A DNA stretch of 64,000 nt from Dyadobacter jiangsuensis (GTDB lineage: Bacteria; Bacteroidota; Bacteroidia; Cytophagales; Spirosomataceae). The notes below the pieces were generated by a model. That model was not told where the DNA came from. It was given only the letters and a program-made list of their open reading frames with translations, and searched no databases. Positions 26,445 to 35,549 of the stretch are shown here, in pieces. Positions within the stretch are counted from its first letter, which is position 1. Every line of letters begins with the position of its first letter. A program made the position numbers and the translations under genes. The stretch is taken from assembly GCF_003014695.1 (NCBI RefSeq), contig NZ_PYAS01000006.1, positions 248,001-312,000 of the forward strand, in the 5' to 3' direction.

Positions 26445-26611
26445 ATTCCTTAGTTAGGTTAATAAATTATTAGGCATATCAAATTTATAATTATTTAATC
26501 AAATATTTATACATATAGAAGCTATGATTTTATTTTTTGACAGAATAGTACCATAAATAGCTAAAATAATGTCACATCATATCACTATCGGTTACATAAA
26601 ATTTTTAGACG

Positions 26612-26640
26612 AAAAAAGCCCCTTAATCGTTTAAGGAGCT
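26612..26640 (-). terminator. Terminator-type hairpin upstream of susC pair 2
   Basis: On the minus strand AGCTCCTTAA pairs with TTAAGGGGCT (one mismatch) across four bases and is followed by six T. It may end the 26795-27937 gene, or act as an attenuator in a long susC leader because it lies downstream of the conserved element. Confidence 0.7.
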
Positions 26641-26669
26641 AATAATTGTACGATATTAGCCTATTTTGA

Positions 26670-26687
26670 TAAAAAAAGAGTGACAAA
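26670..26687 (-). promoter_or_regulatory. Conserved susC upstream element, copy 2
   Basis: On the minus strand TTTGTCACTCTTTTTTTA, 226 nt before the susC start; it differs at one position from the copy at 17515-17532. Similarity continues weakly to a GGCT about ten bases further. The role is unknown; a transcription control site is the simplest reading. Confidence 0.5.
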
Positions 26688-26794
26688 GAGACAACCAGTA
26701 TCTGTACTTTTAGGCACATCACTACATTCACTCACAAAAAGGTGAGTGACCGCAGCATCATCCACGGGAAGCACTATACGTAAGAAAGAAGAGA

Positions 26795-27937
26795 CTACTC
26801 GTCGCGCCTCCAGTCGGCGGGGAGAAGGTTGGAGAAACGGTCGTTGCCGAGGTCACCGGCAATTTCAAAACCCATGGGCATTACAACCCACCCTTGTGGT
26901 GTTATAACCATATAGCCTTGCGGAAGTGTTATCTGCGTGTAGGCATAAGACATATCTGAATAAGGCGACCTGCCGTGCTTATTCATATTAAATACTTCCA
27001 GCTGCGTCCCTGACACCACCAATCGTTCCGTGGGTAGCTCTCCCGGGCGTACCAGGCGCATACCGCGTACCGGTTCGATCCGATTATGAACGTGATTGTT
27101 AATGGTGTTGTATCCATTGACGCTCCTCACCGATTTAAACATGCGGAGGGAATCCGGGATCACCTGAAAAACCTTGAAACCCTGCTCCTGCAAACTGTCC
27201 GACACCATGCTCGTCAGCAAGTGCTTGAGAGAACCTTTATATGCTTCCTTCTGATTGCTGCGCCATTGCTTACGCTGTGCATCGTCCTTCGGAACTAAAA
27301 GCTCGAAACGCGTGGCACCGCCATAGTAAACCTTTCCATTGAAATAGTCGAAATCATCCAGGTCCTGGTGAATGCGGTAACCCAATGCGTAGTTCTCGAT
27401 AATCAAAGGCTTCGTAGTCTGTGCGCCAAGATGCCCGTCGTCGTCCTCCGAGATCCGCAATACTTCAGGGTTCAGGACTTTGCACAACTTACTGAATTTA
27501 CCCCTTCCTAACAGCTCACGAATGATAATTTTCAGATGCTTCTCGCGCTTTTTATTCTTTTTGGCGACAATGGTCACGCCTTTCAGTTCCTGTCCTTCGC
27601 GTAGTTTAAAAATAACCGTCTTGGTACCTGGCTGTTCAAATCGGAGCGTTTGCTTCATAGTTTCATAGCCCAGGAACGACACAACCAATTCGAGGTTCCC
27701 GACTGCCAGATTGGGCAGGCGATAATTACCGTTTTCGTCGGAATTGGTCCCTATGGTTGAATTATTGATGAAAACATTGGCAAAAGGCAGCGGCTTCCCG
27801 GTTTTCTCGTCGGTGACCTTGCCGGTAAGCGTAACCGTTCCTGCCTGTTGTGCGTACATGCTTGTGTGCGCAAGAACAGTCACGACCAATATCAATAAGC
27901 AGCGGGTAAGGGATATGCGGTTCAAAAAGGGGTGCAT
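26795..27937 (-). CDS. Carboxypeptidase-regulatory-like domain protein
   Basis: A 380-residue exported protein with a Sec signal (LILVVTVLAHTSMYAQ) and one CarboxypepD_reg-like beta-sandwich (VTLTGKVTDEKTGKPLPFANVFINNSTIGTNSDENGNYRLP, about residues 34-110). The remaining 250 residues hold a conserved Bacteroidota region with KKNKKREKHLKIIIRELLG and EPVRGMRLVRPGELPTERLVVSGTQLEVF. Unlike SusC proteins it has no plug or barrel. Its function is unknown; related proteins are found in cell envelopes. A -7 box CAAAGATA (27961-27968, minus strand TATCTTTG) lies 24 nt upstream of the start. Confidence 0.88.
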   Translation of the reverse strand: MHPFLNRISLTRCLLILVVTVLAHTSMYAQQAGTVTLTGKVTDEKTGKPLPFANVFINNSTIGTNSDENGNYRLPNLAVGNLELVVSFLGYETMKQTLRFEQPGTKTVIFKLREGQELKGVTIVAKKNKKREKHLKIIIRELLGRGKFSKLCKVLNPEVLRISEDDDGHLGAQTTKPLIIENYALGYRIHQDLDDFDYFNGKVYYGGATRFELLVPKDDAQRKQWRSNQKEAYKGSLKHLLTSMVSDSLQEQGFKVFQVIPDSLRMFKSVRSVNGYNTINNHVHNRIEPVRGMRLVRPGELPTERLVVSGTQLEVFNMNKHGRSPYSDMSYAYTQITLPQGYMVITPQGWVVMPMGFEIAGDLGNDRFSNLLPADWRRDE

Positions 27938-28041
27938 CGGATATTCAAAGCTTTAAACCTCAAAGATAAACGAGGAGTTTGTAAACTTTGAACCGATACC
28001 CGAAATACCCTCCAAACGTTGCATATCCCTTTCACCTTCAG

Positions 28042-28518
28042 CTACGGCTTCGTTTTCAATGTAGCGGTCTTTTGGGACGAGGCATAGGAGTTTTCCGCAA
28101 CAATCTCCGCAAAGATGATCGAAGTGACGTTTTTACCCTTTGGTGCGGTAATAGGCACTTTCATCACATAATTCCGAAGCTCGGCATCATATTTCTGAGC
28201 GCCGGCAGGAACAGTTGCCAGAAGTGTTTGCGATCCGGAAGCCGTCGGGGCCGAGTAGATTTTAAACTCCTTAACAGCTACTTCCGAGGTATATTCGATA
28301 TTCACATTCACCGTACTGAGCGAATCTACGGTGGTGGTTGTTTGCAGCACGCCGGCTGCATTGTAAACTTTCGCATCGCCCAGCCAAACCACGGCGATCT
28401 GCGCCACCTTTCCATTGCTGACCAACAGTTCCTCGAACAAATCCGGTTCTTTATAGCAACCGGTAAGCATCATCGCTGGAATCAGGCAGGCAAGCATATA
28501 TTTCAAGATCGGTTTCAT
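28042..28518 (-). CDS. Hypothetical lipoprotein downstream of susD (pair 3)
   Basis: A 158-residue lipoprotein (LTGCYKEPDLFEELL, lipid Cys at 21). The mature part reads as one beta-sandwich (VNVNIEYTSEVAVKEFKIYSAP, YVMKVPITAPKGKNVTSIIFAEI), resembling the small Ig-like or SusE-like accessory lipoproteins that accompany SusC/SusD. No specific family is recognised. It starts 22 bp after the SusD-like gene of pair 3 and is the last gene of that operon. A role in surface ligand binding is inferred only from position and lipidation. Confidence 0.85.
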   Translation of the reverse strand: MKPILKYMLACLIPAMMLTGCYKEPDLFEELLVSNGKVAQIAVVWLGDAKVYNAAGVLQTTTTVDSLSTVNVNIEYTSEVAVKEFKIYSAPTASGSQTLLATVPAGAQKYDAELRNYVMKVPITAPKGKNVTSIIFAEIVAENSYASSQKTATLKTKP

Positions 28519-28539
28519 ATTGTTTCTGTTTGATAAAGT

Positions 28540-29958
28540 CTATTTGTTCATCAGCCACATCAGTACTTCTGGATCTTTCTGGTTGGCCAGCACCGTTTTG
28601 GAGTTCCGGGTAATTTCCGAATCGGGGTATTTCATCCGCTGAATGCGCTTGCCCTGCAAATCGGGATTCGGATTGGTGGGCATCGGAAAATCCAGATAAT
28701 CATATTTGCGGATATCCGTCCAGATATCGCCAATCAGCAGCATGGATTTGAATTTCTCCGTAACGATTTGCTTCGCTGTCAGCCTGGAAGCACCTACGTC
28801 GATCTTCACGTCTTTCAGAAACTTGTCGATATCCGCCTGTTCAACGCCCACCTTCTTCATATTAGCAGAAATCATTTCCTGATATGCCGCATATCCGGCC
28901 GCCGAAGTGCTTCCTCCTGCATTGCCAGCCAACCTCGCCTCCGCCTCTATCCCTTTCAGCTCGGAGTAAGTCATCATTACCAGTGGCGAGTTGATGTTCG
29001 AATGCCACGCCTTGCTGTTCAGGTCCACCGTAGAGCCGCTCCCCGAGCCGGGTATAACGCCGGAATAGACCGTCTGGTTGTTTTTCAAACCTATCACTTT
29101 GGACAAACGCGGGTCTACAATGCCCTGCGCCGTGCCATTGAAGAGATCCACAATGGTATTCGAAAACGTGACCGAGAGATTGCCCGTCGTATTCGGGATA
29201 GCTACTTTACTGTACCAGGGACTGAGGTTTTTGGAATTGTATTGCAGCTGAAAATCATCTTCATTTCCCTTCATACCCTTTTCCAACGCGGCAAGTGCGC
29301 CTTGTGCGGCTTGCTGAGGGTTCCGTAGTGACCCATGCCAAAGGTAGCGGGCGCGCAAAGAATAGGCCAGCCGGGTCCATTTACCCAGATCGCCCTGATA
29401 AATAAGGTCGTCCTGGCCGGGTTTGGCACCGGTACTGCCGCTGAGCTCTGTTACCGCCTCGTCGAGGAGCTTATTCATTGTCGCATATATCTGCTCCTGC
29501 GTGTCGTATGCGGGAGAGAAATCCTTCTGATCAGCCTCGCTATATGGTACATTCTCCCAATTGGCCGTCGCCACGCCGAGGTTATAGGCCGTCAGCACCT
29601 TCGCTATTCCTACATAGGCAGGAGCGCCGTCCATTTGCCCTTTTTTGATGATCGTATTGAGTTGGGGCAATGCATAGAGGTAAAGGTTAGACCAACCTAG
29701 CGTGTTATCCGTTTCGGCATAGGTATCGATTCCGTTGGCACCCAGTGCGCTGCCCAGTTGCTGTGCATACTGGCAAGCCACATATGCCTGCTGGAAACTC
29801 GCTTCGGCGGTGTAAAACTGCGCGGTTGGCAGTAATTCCTGCATCGTTGCGTCGCCTTTGAGGGTTTCGTCGGTATTGACGTCCAGGAATTTGTCGCAGG
29901 ACATCAGCGACAGCCCCAGCAAAGGCAGTATTTTGAATATGTATCTGATATTTTTCAT
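28540..29958 (-). CDS. SusD/RagB-like lipoprotein, shorter SusD_2 type (pair 3)
   Basis: A 472-residue lipoprotein (LSLMSCDKFLDVNTDE, lipid Cys at 21). It belongs to the shorter SusD-like_2 group: QQAYVACQYAQQLGSALG, LARYLWHGSL-type helix (LAYSLRARYLWHGSLRNPQQ), MTYSELKGIEAEARLAG and KFKSMLLIGDIWTDIRKYDYLDFP. The lack of the long C-terminal segment separates it from the two other SusD proteins in the window. It lies 6 bp after its SusC partner and 22 bp before a small lipoprotein gene. Confidence 0.95.
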   Translation of the reverse strand: MKNIRYIFKILPLLGLSLMSCDKFLDVNTDETLKGDATMQELLPTAQFYTAEASFQQAYVACQYAQQLGSALGANGIDTYAETDNTLGWSNLYLYALPQLNTIIKKGQMDGAPAYVGIAKVLTAYNLGVATANWENVPYSEADQKDFSPAYDTQEQIYATMNKLLDEAVTELSGSTGAKPGQDDLIYQGDLGKWTRLAYSLRARYLWHGSLRNPQQAAQGALAALEKGMKGNEDDFQLQYNSKNLSPWYSKVAIPNTTGNLSVTFSNTIVDLFNGTAQGIVDPRLSKVIGLKNNQTVYSGVIPGSGSGSTVDLNSKAWHSNINSPLVMMTYSELKGIEAEARLAGNAGGSTSAAGYAAYQEMISANMKKVGVEQADIDKFLKDVKIDVGASRLTAKQIVTEKFKSMLLIGDIWTDIRKYDYLDFPMPTNPNPDLQGKRIQRMKYPDSEITRNSKTVLANQKDPEVLMWLMNK

Positions 29959-29964
29959 GTTTTC

Positions 29965-32900
29965 TTAGAAATTGACATTGATACCCAACTGAAAACTGCG
30001 CGTTGCCGGATTATTCCGTCCCACAAAACCAATGATGTTGGTTCCGGAGCCAAATGTGAGGGCTTCCGGATCATACCCGCGAAACGGTGTATTCAAGAAG
30101 AGATTGGTACCTGTAAAACTGAACCGAATCCCTCCTTTGAAAACCGATTTGGCCAATGCAGCTTTCGGAATCGCATAGGAAAGGTTTACCGTTCGCAAGC
30201 GGAACCACGAACCATCCTGAATGTTGAACTGCGCCGAGTTGCCCATGTATCGTGCCGTCGAAGGGTTGTAGAAGGCATCATCCAGCACCACAGACTTGGT
30301 ATTGGGCACATAGGTCACCGAGTTATCGGCACCTTTCTGTTCGACAACCCCTTTAAATACAACCCGTTCATAACGTCGGCCGGTAATTTCAATCGACCCT
30401 GCACGGAATGCGTTGCGCTCGCCAAGGTCGACTACATCACCGCCCTGCCGCCATTCGAGCAGAAACGAAAGCCCTATTCCACGGTAGTTAAAAGTGTTGG
30501 TAAGGCCGGCTGTCCAGTCCGGCAATGCATTGCCCCAGGGCACAGTCACCTGGCTGGTGAGCGGGAAACCGTTCGGTTGAATAAGCAACTGCCCATCCGG
30601 TGCACGCAGGTAATCGAGCCCCCATAGTTCACCCAACTTGCTGCCTTCCCGCACTTTCAGCACGCCTCGGCTGCCATTGTCGAAGTAGGAGATTTCTTCG
30701 AGCTCGTCCGGCATTTCGATCACCCTGCCCGACATTTTTGTAAAATTCAATGACATTTCCCAATTGAACCGCGCCGTCTGCACCGGCTTGAAAGTGGCCA
30801 GTAATTCGACGCCCTTGTTGCGGATCAAACCGATATTGGTATAATAAAAAGAATAACCCGACACGTTCGAAACCGGCGCACGAACGATCTGGTCCTTGCT
30901 ATCCATTGTAAAATAGGTCGCGTCGAGCATGAGCCTGTTCCTGAAAAAACGCAGCTCGGTACCGAATTCAATAGAGGTGGTACGCTCGGGTTTGAGGTTA
31001 TCCGCTGCGGTGGTGGACCGCCGGACATAGCCGGGCACCGTATTGCCGAAAGGAAAGTTATCGGCTAGCTCATAATACACGCCTATCACGTACGGGTCCG
31101 TGCCCTTACCCACCTGCGCCCACGACGCACGGAGCTTTCCGTAGCTGAGGATATTGTTTTTAGGCAGGTTTTCTGTGAAAATATACCCGGCGCTGAATGA
31201 GGGATAAAAAAACGAGTTATTGGCCTTGGGAAGCGTCGAAACAATGTCGTTGCGGCCGGTCGCATTCAGGTAAAGCATATCTTTATAACTCAGCTTGGCA
31301 TCCGCGAAGAAGCTCACAATGCGGTATTGCAGCGGCGAATAGAAGCGTTTTTGCTGATTACGGTAACTGCTGATCTCGTCGGTAAACGGTGCCTTCCAGC
31401 CTTCACCGCGTTCGTAATAGCTGTCGGGGCGTTTGCTGCCTACTACCGAATTCCCGACCATCAGCGAGCCATTCCAGTTTTCGTTGAACTGCTTCGTCGC
31501 TGTGACATACAGATTAGAATTGATTTCTCGGTAATTGATATTTTCCTTGATTAAAAACCCCTTCACGGCTGTACCCACATCGAAAGTACTATCGACCTGC
31601 CGCTTGCGCCGCTCGTTGAAAGCGTCCATGGTAATCTGGTATTTGGCCGTGAGCCAGTCGGTAATGTTGTAATTCAATGTGAGGTCGGCAATGTAGCGGT
31701 TGACAGCGTCGATCCGCGGGCTCTTCTTGACGAGGTAAACCGGGTTGTCGGTAAAACCGGGCAACAAGTTCTTGTACGATCCGTCAGGATTCAGGTAATC
31801 GTTCACGTCGTAAGTATTAGGCCAGTACGACAAGGCGCTGAACACCGACTTATCTCCGGCAGGCGGGCGCTTTCCGCCGGAACGGATGTAATTGAACGAG
31901 CCCGAAGCCGAAAGGCGCTTCGTCAGATTATAGGTACCGGCGATTTTCGCGGAGGTTCGTTCGAAATAGGTTGCTGGTACGATGCCTTGCTGGTAGTTAT
32001 GCCCCGCCGAGACGTAAATATTGCCCTTTTCGCTGCCTTTGGTGAGCGTAATATTGTTGTTGGTACGAAAACCCGTTTGATAAAACCCGCGGAAGTTGTC
32101 GTAAATGCGGTCGGTGGTGTTACCGATCACCGACGGCCCGAACGATTGGTAAGGCGTCCGTTGACGCACTTCGGTAGGCGAAATGAACTCTCCGAAGCGG
32201 CCTTGCAGGAAGCGCGTCTGAATATCCGGTGATTTCCCCAGCACATCCACCCCACCCGATAGCGACAGTGAGATATTCAGCTTACCCGATTTCCCGCGCT
32301 TGGTGGTAATGATAATGGCACCATTCGAGGCCCGCAAGCCGTAAAGCGCCGTTGCCGCAGGGCCTTTCAATACAGAAATGCTTTCAACGTCGTCGGGGTT
32401 GATGTCGGCGGCGCGATTTGTATTCGCAAACTGCTCGGAGGCACCGGGAGAAGCCGAACCTGCACTGGGCAACGGGTTACCGGCTGTGGTAGCGTTGCTG
32501 ATGATAATGCCGTCGATCACAAACAGCGGCTGATTATCGGCACTCCCGCTGAGCGACGTAATTCCCCTGAGGATGATATTAACGCCGGCACCTGGCGCAC
32601 CGCCCGAGCCGGTGATCACCGCGCCTGCAATCTTGCCCTGCAATGCGCCTACCATATTCGGATTGCCCGATTCCTTAATTTCATCGGACCGGATCGACTG
32701 CACCGAATAGCCGATCGCCCGCTTTTCCTGCGTCTGCCCGAGCGCTGTAACCACCACCTCGTCGAGCATCGACACATCGGCTTCCATTTGCACATTCAAT
32801 ACACTCTCACTACCGCGCGTAATCTCCTGTTTTTTAAAACCGATGAAGCTAAAAACGAGTACTGTACCAGGCTTTACATAAATCGAATATCTGCCGTTCG

Positions 32901-33084
32901 CATCAGTTAACGTTCCGTGAGAGGTACCTTTGGCGTTCACACTTACGCCCGGCATTTCAATTCCATCTTTGTCCGTGACTTTGCCGGCCACCGACCCATC
33001 TTGCGCCCATGCAACATTCCAGCAGAATGCCATCGTCAGGCACAACCACATTGAGTTGTTGTGAAGTAGTTTTTTCATCATCAA
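29965..33084 (-). CDS. SusC/RagA family TonB-linked outer membrane protein (pair 3)
   Basis: A 1039-residue TonB-dependent transporter. Parts in order: signal peptide (MAFCWNVAWAQ), carboxypeptidase-regulatory-like domain (VAGKVTDKDGIEMPGVSVNAKG), SusC box LDEVVVTALGQTQEKRAIGYSV, plug (GAGVNIILRGITSLSG, QPLFVIDGIIIS, ISVLKGPAATALYGLRASNGA) and a barrel ending FQLGINVNF. The sequence is distinct from pairs 1 and 2 and it partners the short SusD_2 type, which suggests a different substrate. Its start is 218 bp from the divergent BlaI-type repressor gene. Confidence 0.97.
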   Translation of the reverse strand: MMMKKLLHNNSMWLCLTMAFCWNVAWAQDGSVAGKVTDKDGIEMPGVSVNAKGTSHGTLTDANGRYSIYVKPGTVLVFSFIGFKKQEITRGSESVLNVQMEADVSMLDEVVVTALGQTQEKRAIGYSVQSIRSDEIKESGNPNMVGALQGKIAGAVITGSGGAPGAGVNIILRGITSLSGSADNQPLFVIDGIIISNATTAGNPLPSAGSASPGASEQFANTNRAADINPDDVESISVLKGPAATALYGLRASNGAIIITTKRGKSGKLNISLSLSGGVDVLGKSPDIQTRFLQGRFGEFISPTEVRQRTPYQSFGPSVIGNTTDRIYDNFRGFYQTGFRTNNNITLTKGSEKGNIYVSAGHNYQQGIVPATYFERTSAKIAGTYNLTKRLSASGSFNYIRSGGKRPPAGDKSVFSALSYWPNTYDVNDYLNPDGSYKNLLPGFTDNPVYLVKKSPRIDAVNRYIADLTLNYNITDWLTAKYQITMDAFNERRKRQVDSTFDVGTAVKGFLIKENINYREINSNLYVTATKQFNENWNGSLMVGNSVVGSKRPDSYYERGEGWKAPFTDEISSYRNQQKRFYSPLQYRIVSFFADAKLSYKDMLYLNATGRNDIVSTLPKANNSFFYPSFSAGYIFTENLPKNNILSYGKLRASWAQVGKGTDPYVIGVYYELADNFPFGNTVPGYVRRSTTAADNLKPERTTSIEFGTELRFFRNRLMLDATYFTMDSKDQIVRAPVSNVSGYSFYYTNIGLIRNKGVELLATFKPVQTARFNWEMSLNFTKMSGRVIEMPDELEEISYFDNGSRGVLKVREGSKLGELWGLDYLRAPDGQLLIQPNGFPLTSQVTVPWGNALPDWTAGLTNTFNYRGIGLSFLLEWRQGGDVVDLGERNAFRAGSIEITGRRYERVVFKGVVEQKGADNSVTYVPNTKSVVLDDAFYNPSTARYMGNSAQFNIQDGSWFRLRTVNLSYAIPKAALAKSVFKGGIRFSFTGTNLFLNTPFRGYDPEALTFGSGTNIIGFVGRNNPATRSFQLGINVNF

Positions 33085-33254
33085 TTAGCTAGGTGTCGTT
33101 ACATGATACCTGTAATTTACAATTCGTTCTTTAAAAAGTATCACTTATAGTTTCCATAAGACAACAAAAGGTAACATATTGATTACCCAGCGGTTCATTG
33201 GAAGCCGCCTTGTGTACGTATTTATTTTCAAGTTTTCCATCAAAAAATATAATT

Positions 33255-33288
33255 ACTAGAAAAATAGTTTGTTAACTATAAAAATAGT
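33255..33288. promoter_or_regulatory. Tandem operator of the BlaI-type repressor
   Basis: Two copies of the dyad ACTA-N6-TAGT, at 33255-33268 and 33275-33288, spaced exactly 20 bp, with the same A-rich centre. They lie directly before the start codon of the BlaI-type gene at 33303, the position expected for an autoregulated operator of this family. Confidence 0.65.
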
Positions 33289-33302
33289 TTCATATTTACG
33301 AT

Positions 33303-33671
33303 ATGGAATTTGAAAAGCTGACCAACAAAGAAGAAGAAGTGATGCAGGTGCTATGGAAGCTGGGCGCTGCATTTGTGAAAGACATGCTTCCGCTTTTTAC
33401 CGAGCCGAAATTGCATTACAACACCGTTTCGACCATTATCCGGAACCTGGAAGAAAAGGGCTATGTATCGCACCGGCAATTCGGGAATACCTATGAATAT
33501 TTCCCGGTCGTGAAGCAGGAGGATTACCAGAACCATTTTGTGCTGGGCAAAGTCGTTGGAGGGTATTTCAACGATTCCTACAAGGACCTGGTTGCCTATT
33601 TTGCAAAGCAGGAAAAAGTGACTCCCGACGATCTGCGCGAGATCATCCGGATGATCGAAGAAGGAGAGTAG
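33303..33671 (+). CDS. BlaI/MecI/CopY family transcriptional repressor
   Basis: A 122-residue winged-helix repressor. The N-terminal DNA-binding part reads LTNKEEEVMQVLWKLGAAFVKDMLPLF, then the recognition helix LHYNTVSTIIRNLEEKGYVSHRQFGNTYEYFPVV, classic for BlaI/MecI. The C-terminal helices serve dimerisation. It pairs with the M56 peptidase gene 33 bp downstream, as in bla/mec-type signalling, where the membrane protease triggers cleavage or release of the repressor. In Bacteroidota such pairs are common and not usually tied to beta-lactamase; no beta-lactamase gene lies here. Two dyads before the start suggest autoregulation. Confidence 0.95.
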   Translation: MEFEKLTNKEEEVMQVLWKLGAAFVKDMLPLFTEPKLHYNTVSTIIRNLEEKGYVSHRQFGNTYEYFPVVKQEDYQNHFVLGKVVGGYFNDSYKDLVAYFAKQEKVTPDDLREIIRMIEEGE

Positions 33672-33704
33672 AGTATTGATGTACCACATTCATCCACCGA
33701 CTTT

Positions 33705-35495
33705 ATGCTGATCCCTTATCTTATGAAAGTCAGCCTCGTGCTGGCCGTGCTTACAATGGCCTATCGCTGGCTGATTCAGTTTGAAACATTTTCAAAGCTA
33801 AATCGTGTGCTATTGTGGCTGAATGCCGTCGCAGCATGGACTTTGCCGCTCATCAGCCTGCCCAGCTGGGGTCCGGTGCAAGTACAGAACGAATTTCACC
33901 ACAGCATTCCCAGGGTAGTAGGCAAGCTTCCTGCGCTTACTCAGCCGATTGCAGCGATTCAATCCGAGCCATTCCCATCGCCAGGCATCGCGGCTACTAC
34001 CATGACCGCCGCCGACTGGATAACCGCCATTTACTTTACCGGAATGATCATTCTGGCTGCTTATTTCCTGTTCCAGATCGGTCGGTTGTTCCTAACCGTA
34101 GTTAAAGGCAACGCAGAACGACATGCCGACGGAACTTCCATTGTCCACGTAAGCGGTTCCGCTCCCTATTCCTTTTTCAAATGGATCGTGCTCGATCCTT
34201 CAATGCATTCGGGCCTTGCGTTGCGTAACATCATCGCGCATGAGGCCGAGCACGCCCGGCAATGGCACAGCGCGGATCTGCTGCTGGCCGAAATCCAGCG
34301 GATTTGCCTTTGGTTTAATCCGTTTGCCTGGATACATCAAAAGCTCGTACAGGAGAACCTCGAATACCTCGCCGACCGGGCCGTTTTAGATAATGGCTTC
34401 GAGAAGAAACAATATCAATACAATTTGCTCAACACGGTCATGCAGGCGCGGGAGTTACCTCTGACCAATTCATTCGCTCAGTCGCTCCTCAAAAAGCGGA
34501 TCAAAATGATGAACCGGAAGCCCTCGCACTATCTGGTTTGGGTTAAGTATGTAGCTGTAATTGCATTGGTTTATATCTCATCGGCATTTGTAGCGCCTTA
34601 CCGCGAGCAGATTGTCGAACTGGCGCCTGAGGTAATCAGGCCGCTTGTAAAACCGTTGGTGGGTGAGGTTATTGCATCGGCAGGGCCTGAAAGAGATTCG
34701 GCTGCATCAGTGTCTACTAAAAAAGATCCGACCGAAAATCCGGAGGACAAGGAAGAAGTTTCCGCGATTTCACAAAAAGAAAATGTAATGGAGCCTGTCA
34801 GCGATACGGTTCAAAGCCCACAGGTACCCAAAGTCAAAGGGGTTTTATTGCGGAATGATACATTGTATTGGACCATCACACCTCTGATGACCTGGGATGA
34901 CATTAATGCGCTGAGAAAATTCGTACATGAATTTGGTGCGGAACTGGCAGTGAATAAGATCCAGTTCGATCCTTTTCAAGAATTCATCACTTCGATATCA
35001 GTTCTCACCCAAAGTAGCAAGCGCGGTTCATCAGGATCAGGTTCGCGGGAAGGGGATGGTGAGTTCTCACCAATTGAAGGGTATTCCGGTTATATCCGCA
35101 AAGACGGTATCGGAATGGGGCAGCGACCGCCTGCACCATTACAGATGGAGATGGAAAAAGATTATCAGGCCGCATTAGCCATTAAGAAGGGAAAAGAGGT
35201 TGACTTTTTTGAGAAAAAGCTGTTTAGCTCTATCGGGCCTAATTCTGGCGGATCAATAGACGAGGGGTTTTTCGATGGCAATGGCAATAAAGGGTTATTG
35301 GAGAGAAAAGGCTTCGGGAAGTCAGCGCAAAATACGTTGCTGTTTACCGAGAAGAATGCAAATGCAGAGTTTTACATTAATACCAAGCGCTCGACCCGGG
35401 AGGAAGCCAGCAAACTAACCATCGATAAAGTCAAGAAAATTTCTTACAGGGAAGACAACCAGCACAAGACCTATTTTATCATTTATACCAAATAA
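33705..35495 (+). CDS. M56 family (BlaR1-like) membrane metallopeptidase
   Basis: A 596-residue membrane protein. The N-terminal half has several transmembrane helices (MKVSLVLAVLTMAYRWL, LLWLNAVAAWTLPLISL, WITAIYFTGMIILAAYFLF) and the cytoplasmic-facing zinc protease core with HEAEH at residues 179-183 and the third-ligand region ENLEYLADRAVLDNG. A further span (YVAVIALVYISSAFVAP) leads to a long extracytoplasmic C-terminal part of about 300 residues that is not a penicillin-binding domain and contains a low-complexity Ser/Gly stretch. It presumably senses an external signal and inactivates the adjacent repressor. The signal is unknown. Confidence 0.92.
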   Translation: MLIPYLMKVSLVLAVLTMAYRWLIQFETFSKLNRVLLWLNAVAAWTLPLISLPSWGPVQVQNEFHHSIPRVVGKLPALTQPIAAIQSEPFPSPGIAATTMTAADWITAIYFTGMIILAAYFLFQIGRLFLTVVKGNAERHADGTSIVHVSGSAPYSFFKWIVLDPSMHSGLALRNIIAHEAEHARQWHSADLLLAEIQRICLWFNPFAWIHQKLVQENLEYLADRAVLDNGFEKKQYQYNLLNTVMQARELPLTNSFAQSLLKKRIKMMNRKPSHYLVWVKYVAVIALVYISSAFVAPYREQIVELAPEVIRPLVKPLVGEVIASAGPERDSAASVSTKKDPTENPEDKEEVSAISQKENVMEPVSDTVQSPQVPKVKGVLLRNDTLYWTITPLMTWDDINALRKFVHEFGAELAVNKIQFDPFQEFITSISVLTQSSKRGSSGSGSREGDGEFSPIEGYSGYIRKDGIGMGQRPPAPLQMEMEKDYQAALAIKKGKEVDFFEKKLFSSIGPNSGGSIDEGFFDGNGNKGLLERKGFGKSAQNTLLFTEKNANAEFYINTKRSTREEASKLTIDKVKKISYREDNQHKTYFIIYTK

Positions 35496-35497
35496 CA

Positions 35498-35523
35498 GAA
35501 GGCGGCCCGAATGAGCCGCCTTC
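35498..35523. terminator. Bidirectional intrinsic terminator
   Basis: GAAGGCGGC (35498-35506) pairs perfectly with GCCGCCTTC (35515-35523) across an eight-base loop and is followed by GCATTTTATT. It separates the convergent M56 peptidase and phosphosugar mutase genes. Confidence 0.82.
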
Positions 35524-35549
35524 GCATTTTATTACCGTATGATAAGGTA

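Larger units (their letters stand above)
26445..26794. other. Intergenic control region of susC pair 2
   Basis: A 350-bp AT-rich gap holding, in minus-strand order, a small dyad CACTCAC-GTGAGTG (26729-26748), the conserved susC upstream element (26670-26687), a terminator-type hairpin (26612-26640) and the susC leader with a CAAATTTA -7-like box at 26480-26487. No coding frame is supported. Confidence 0.6.

Noticed and set aside
33303-35495. Beta-lactam resistance locus
   Set aside because: The repressor and M56 peptidase are present, but the C-terminal sensor is not a penicillin-binding domain and no beta-lactamase gene is nearby.
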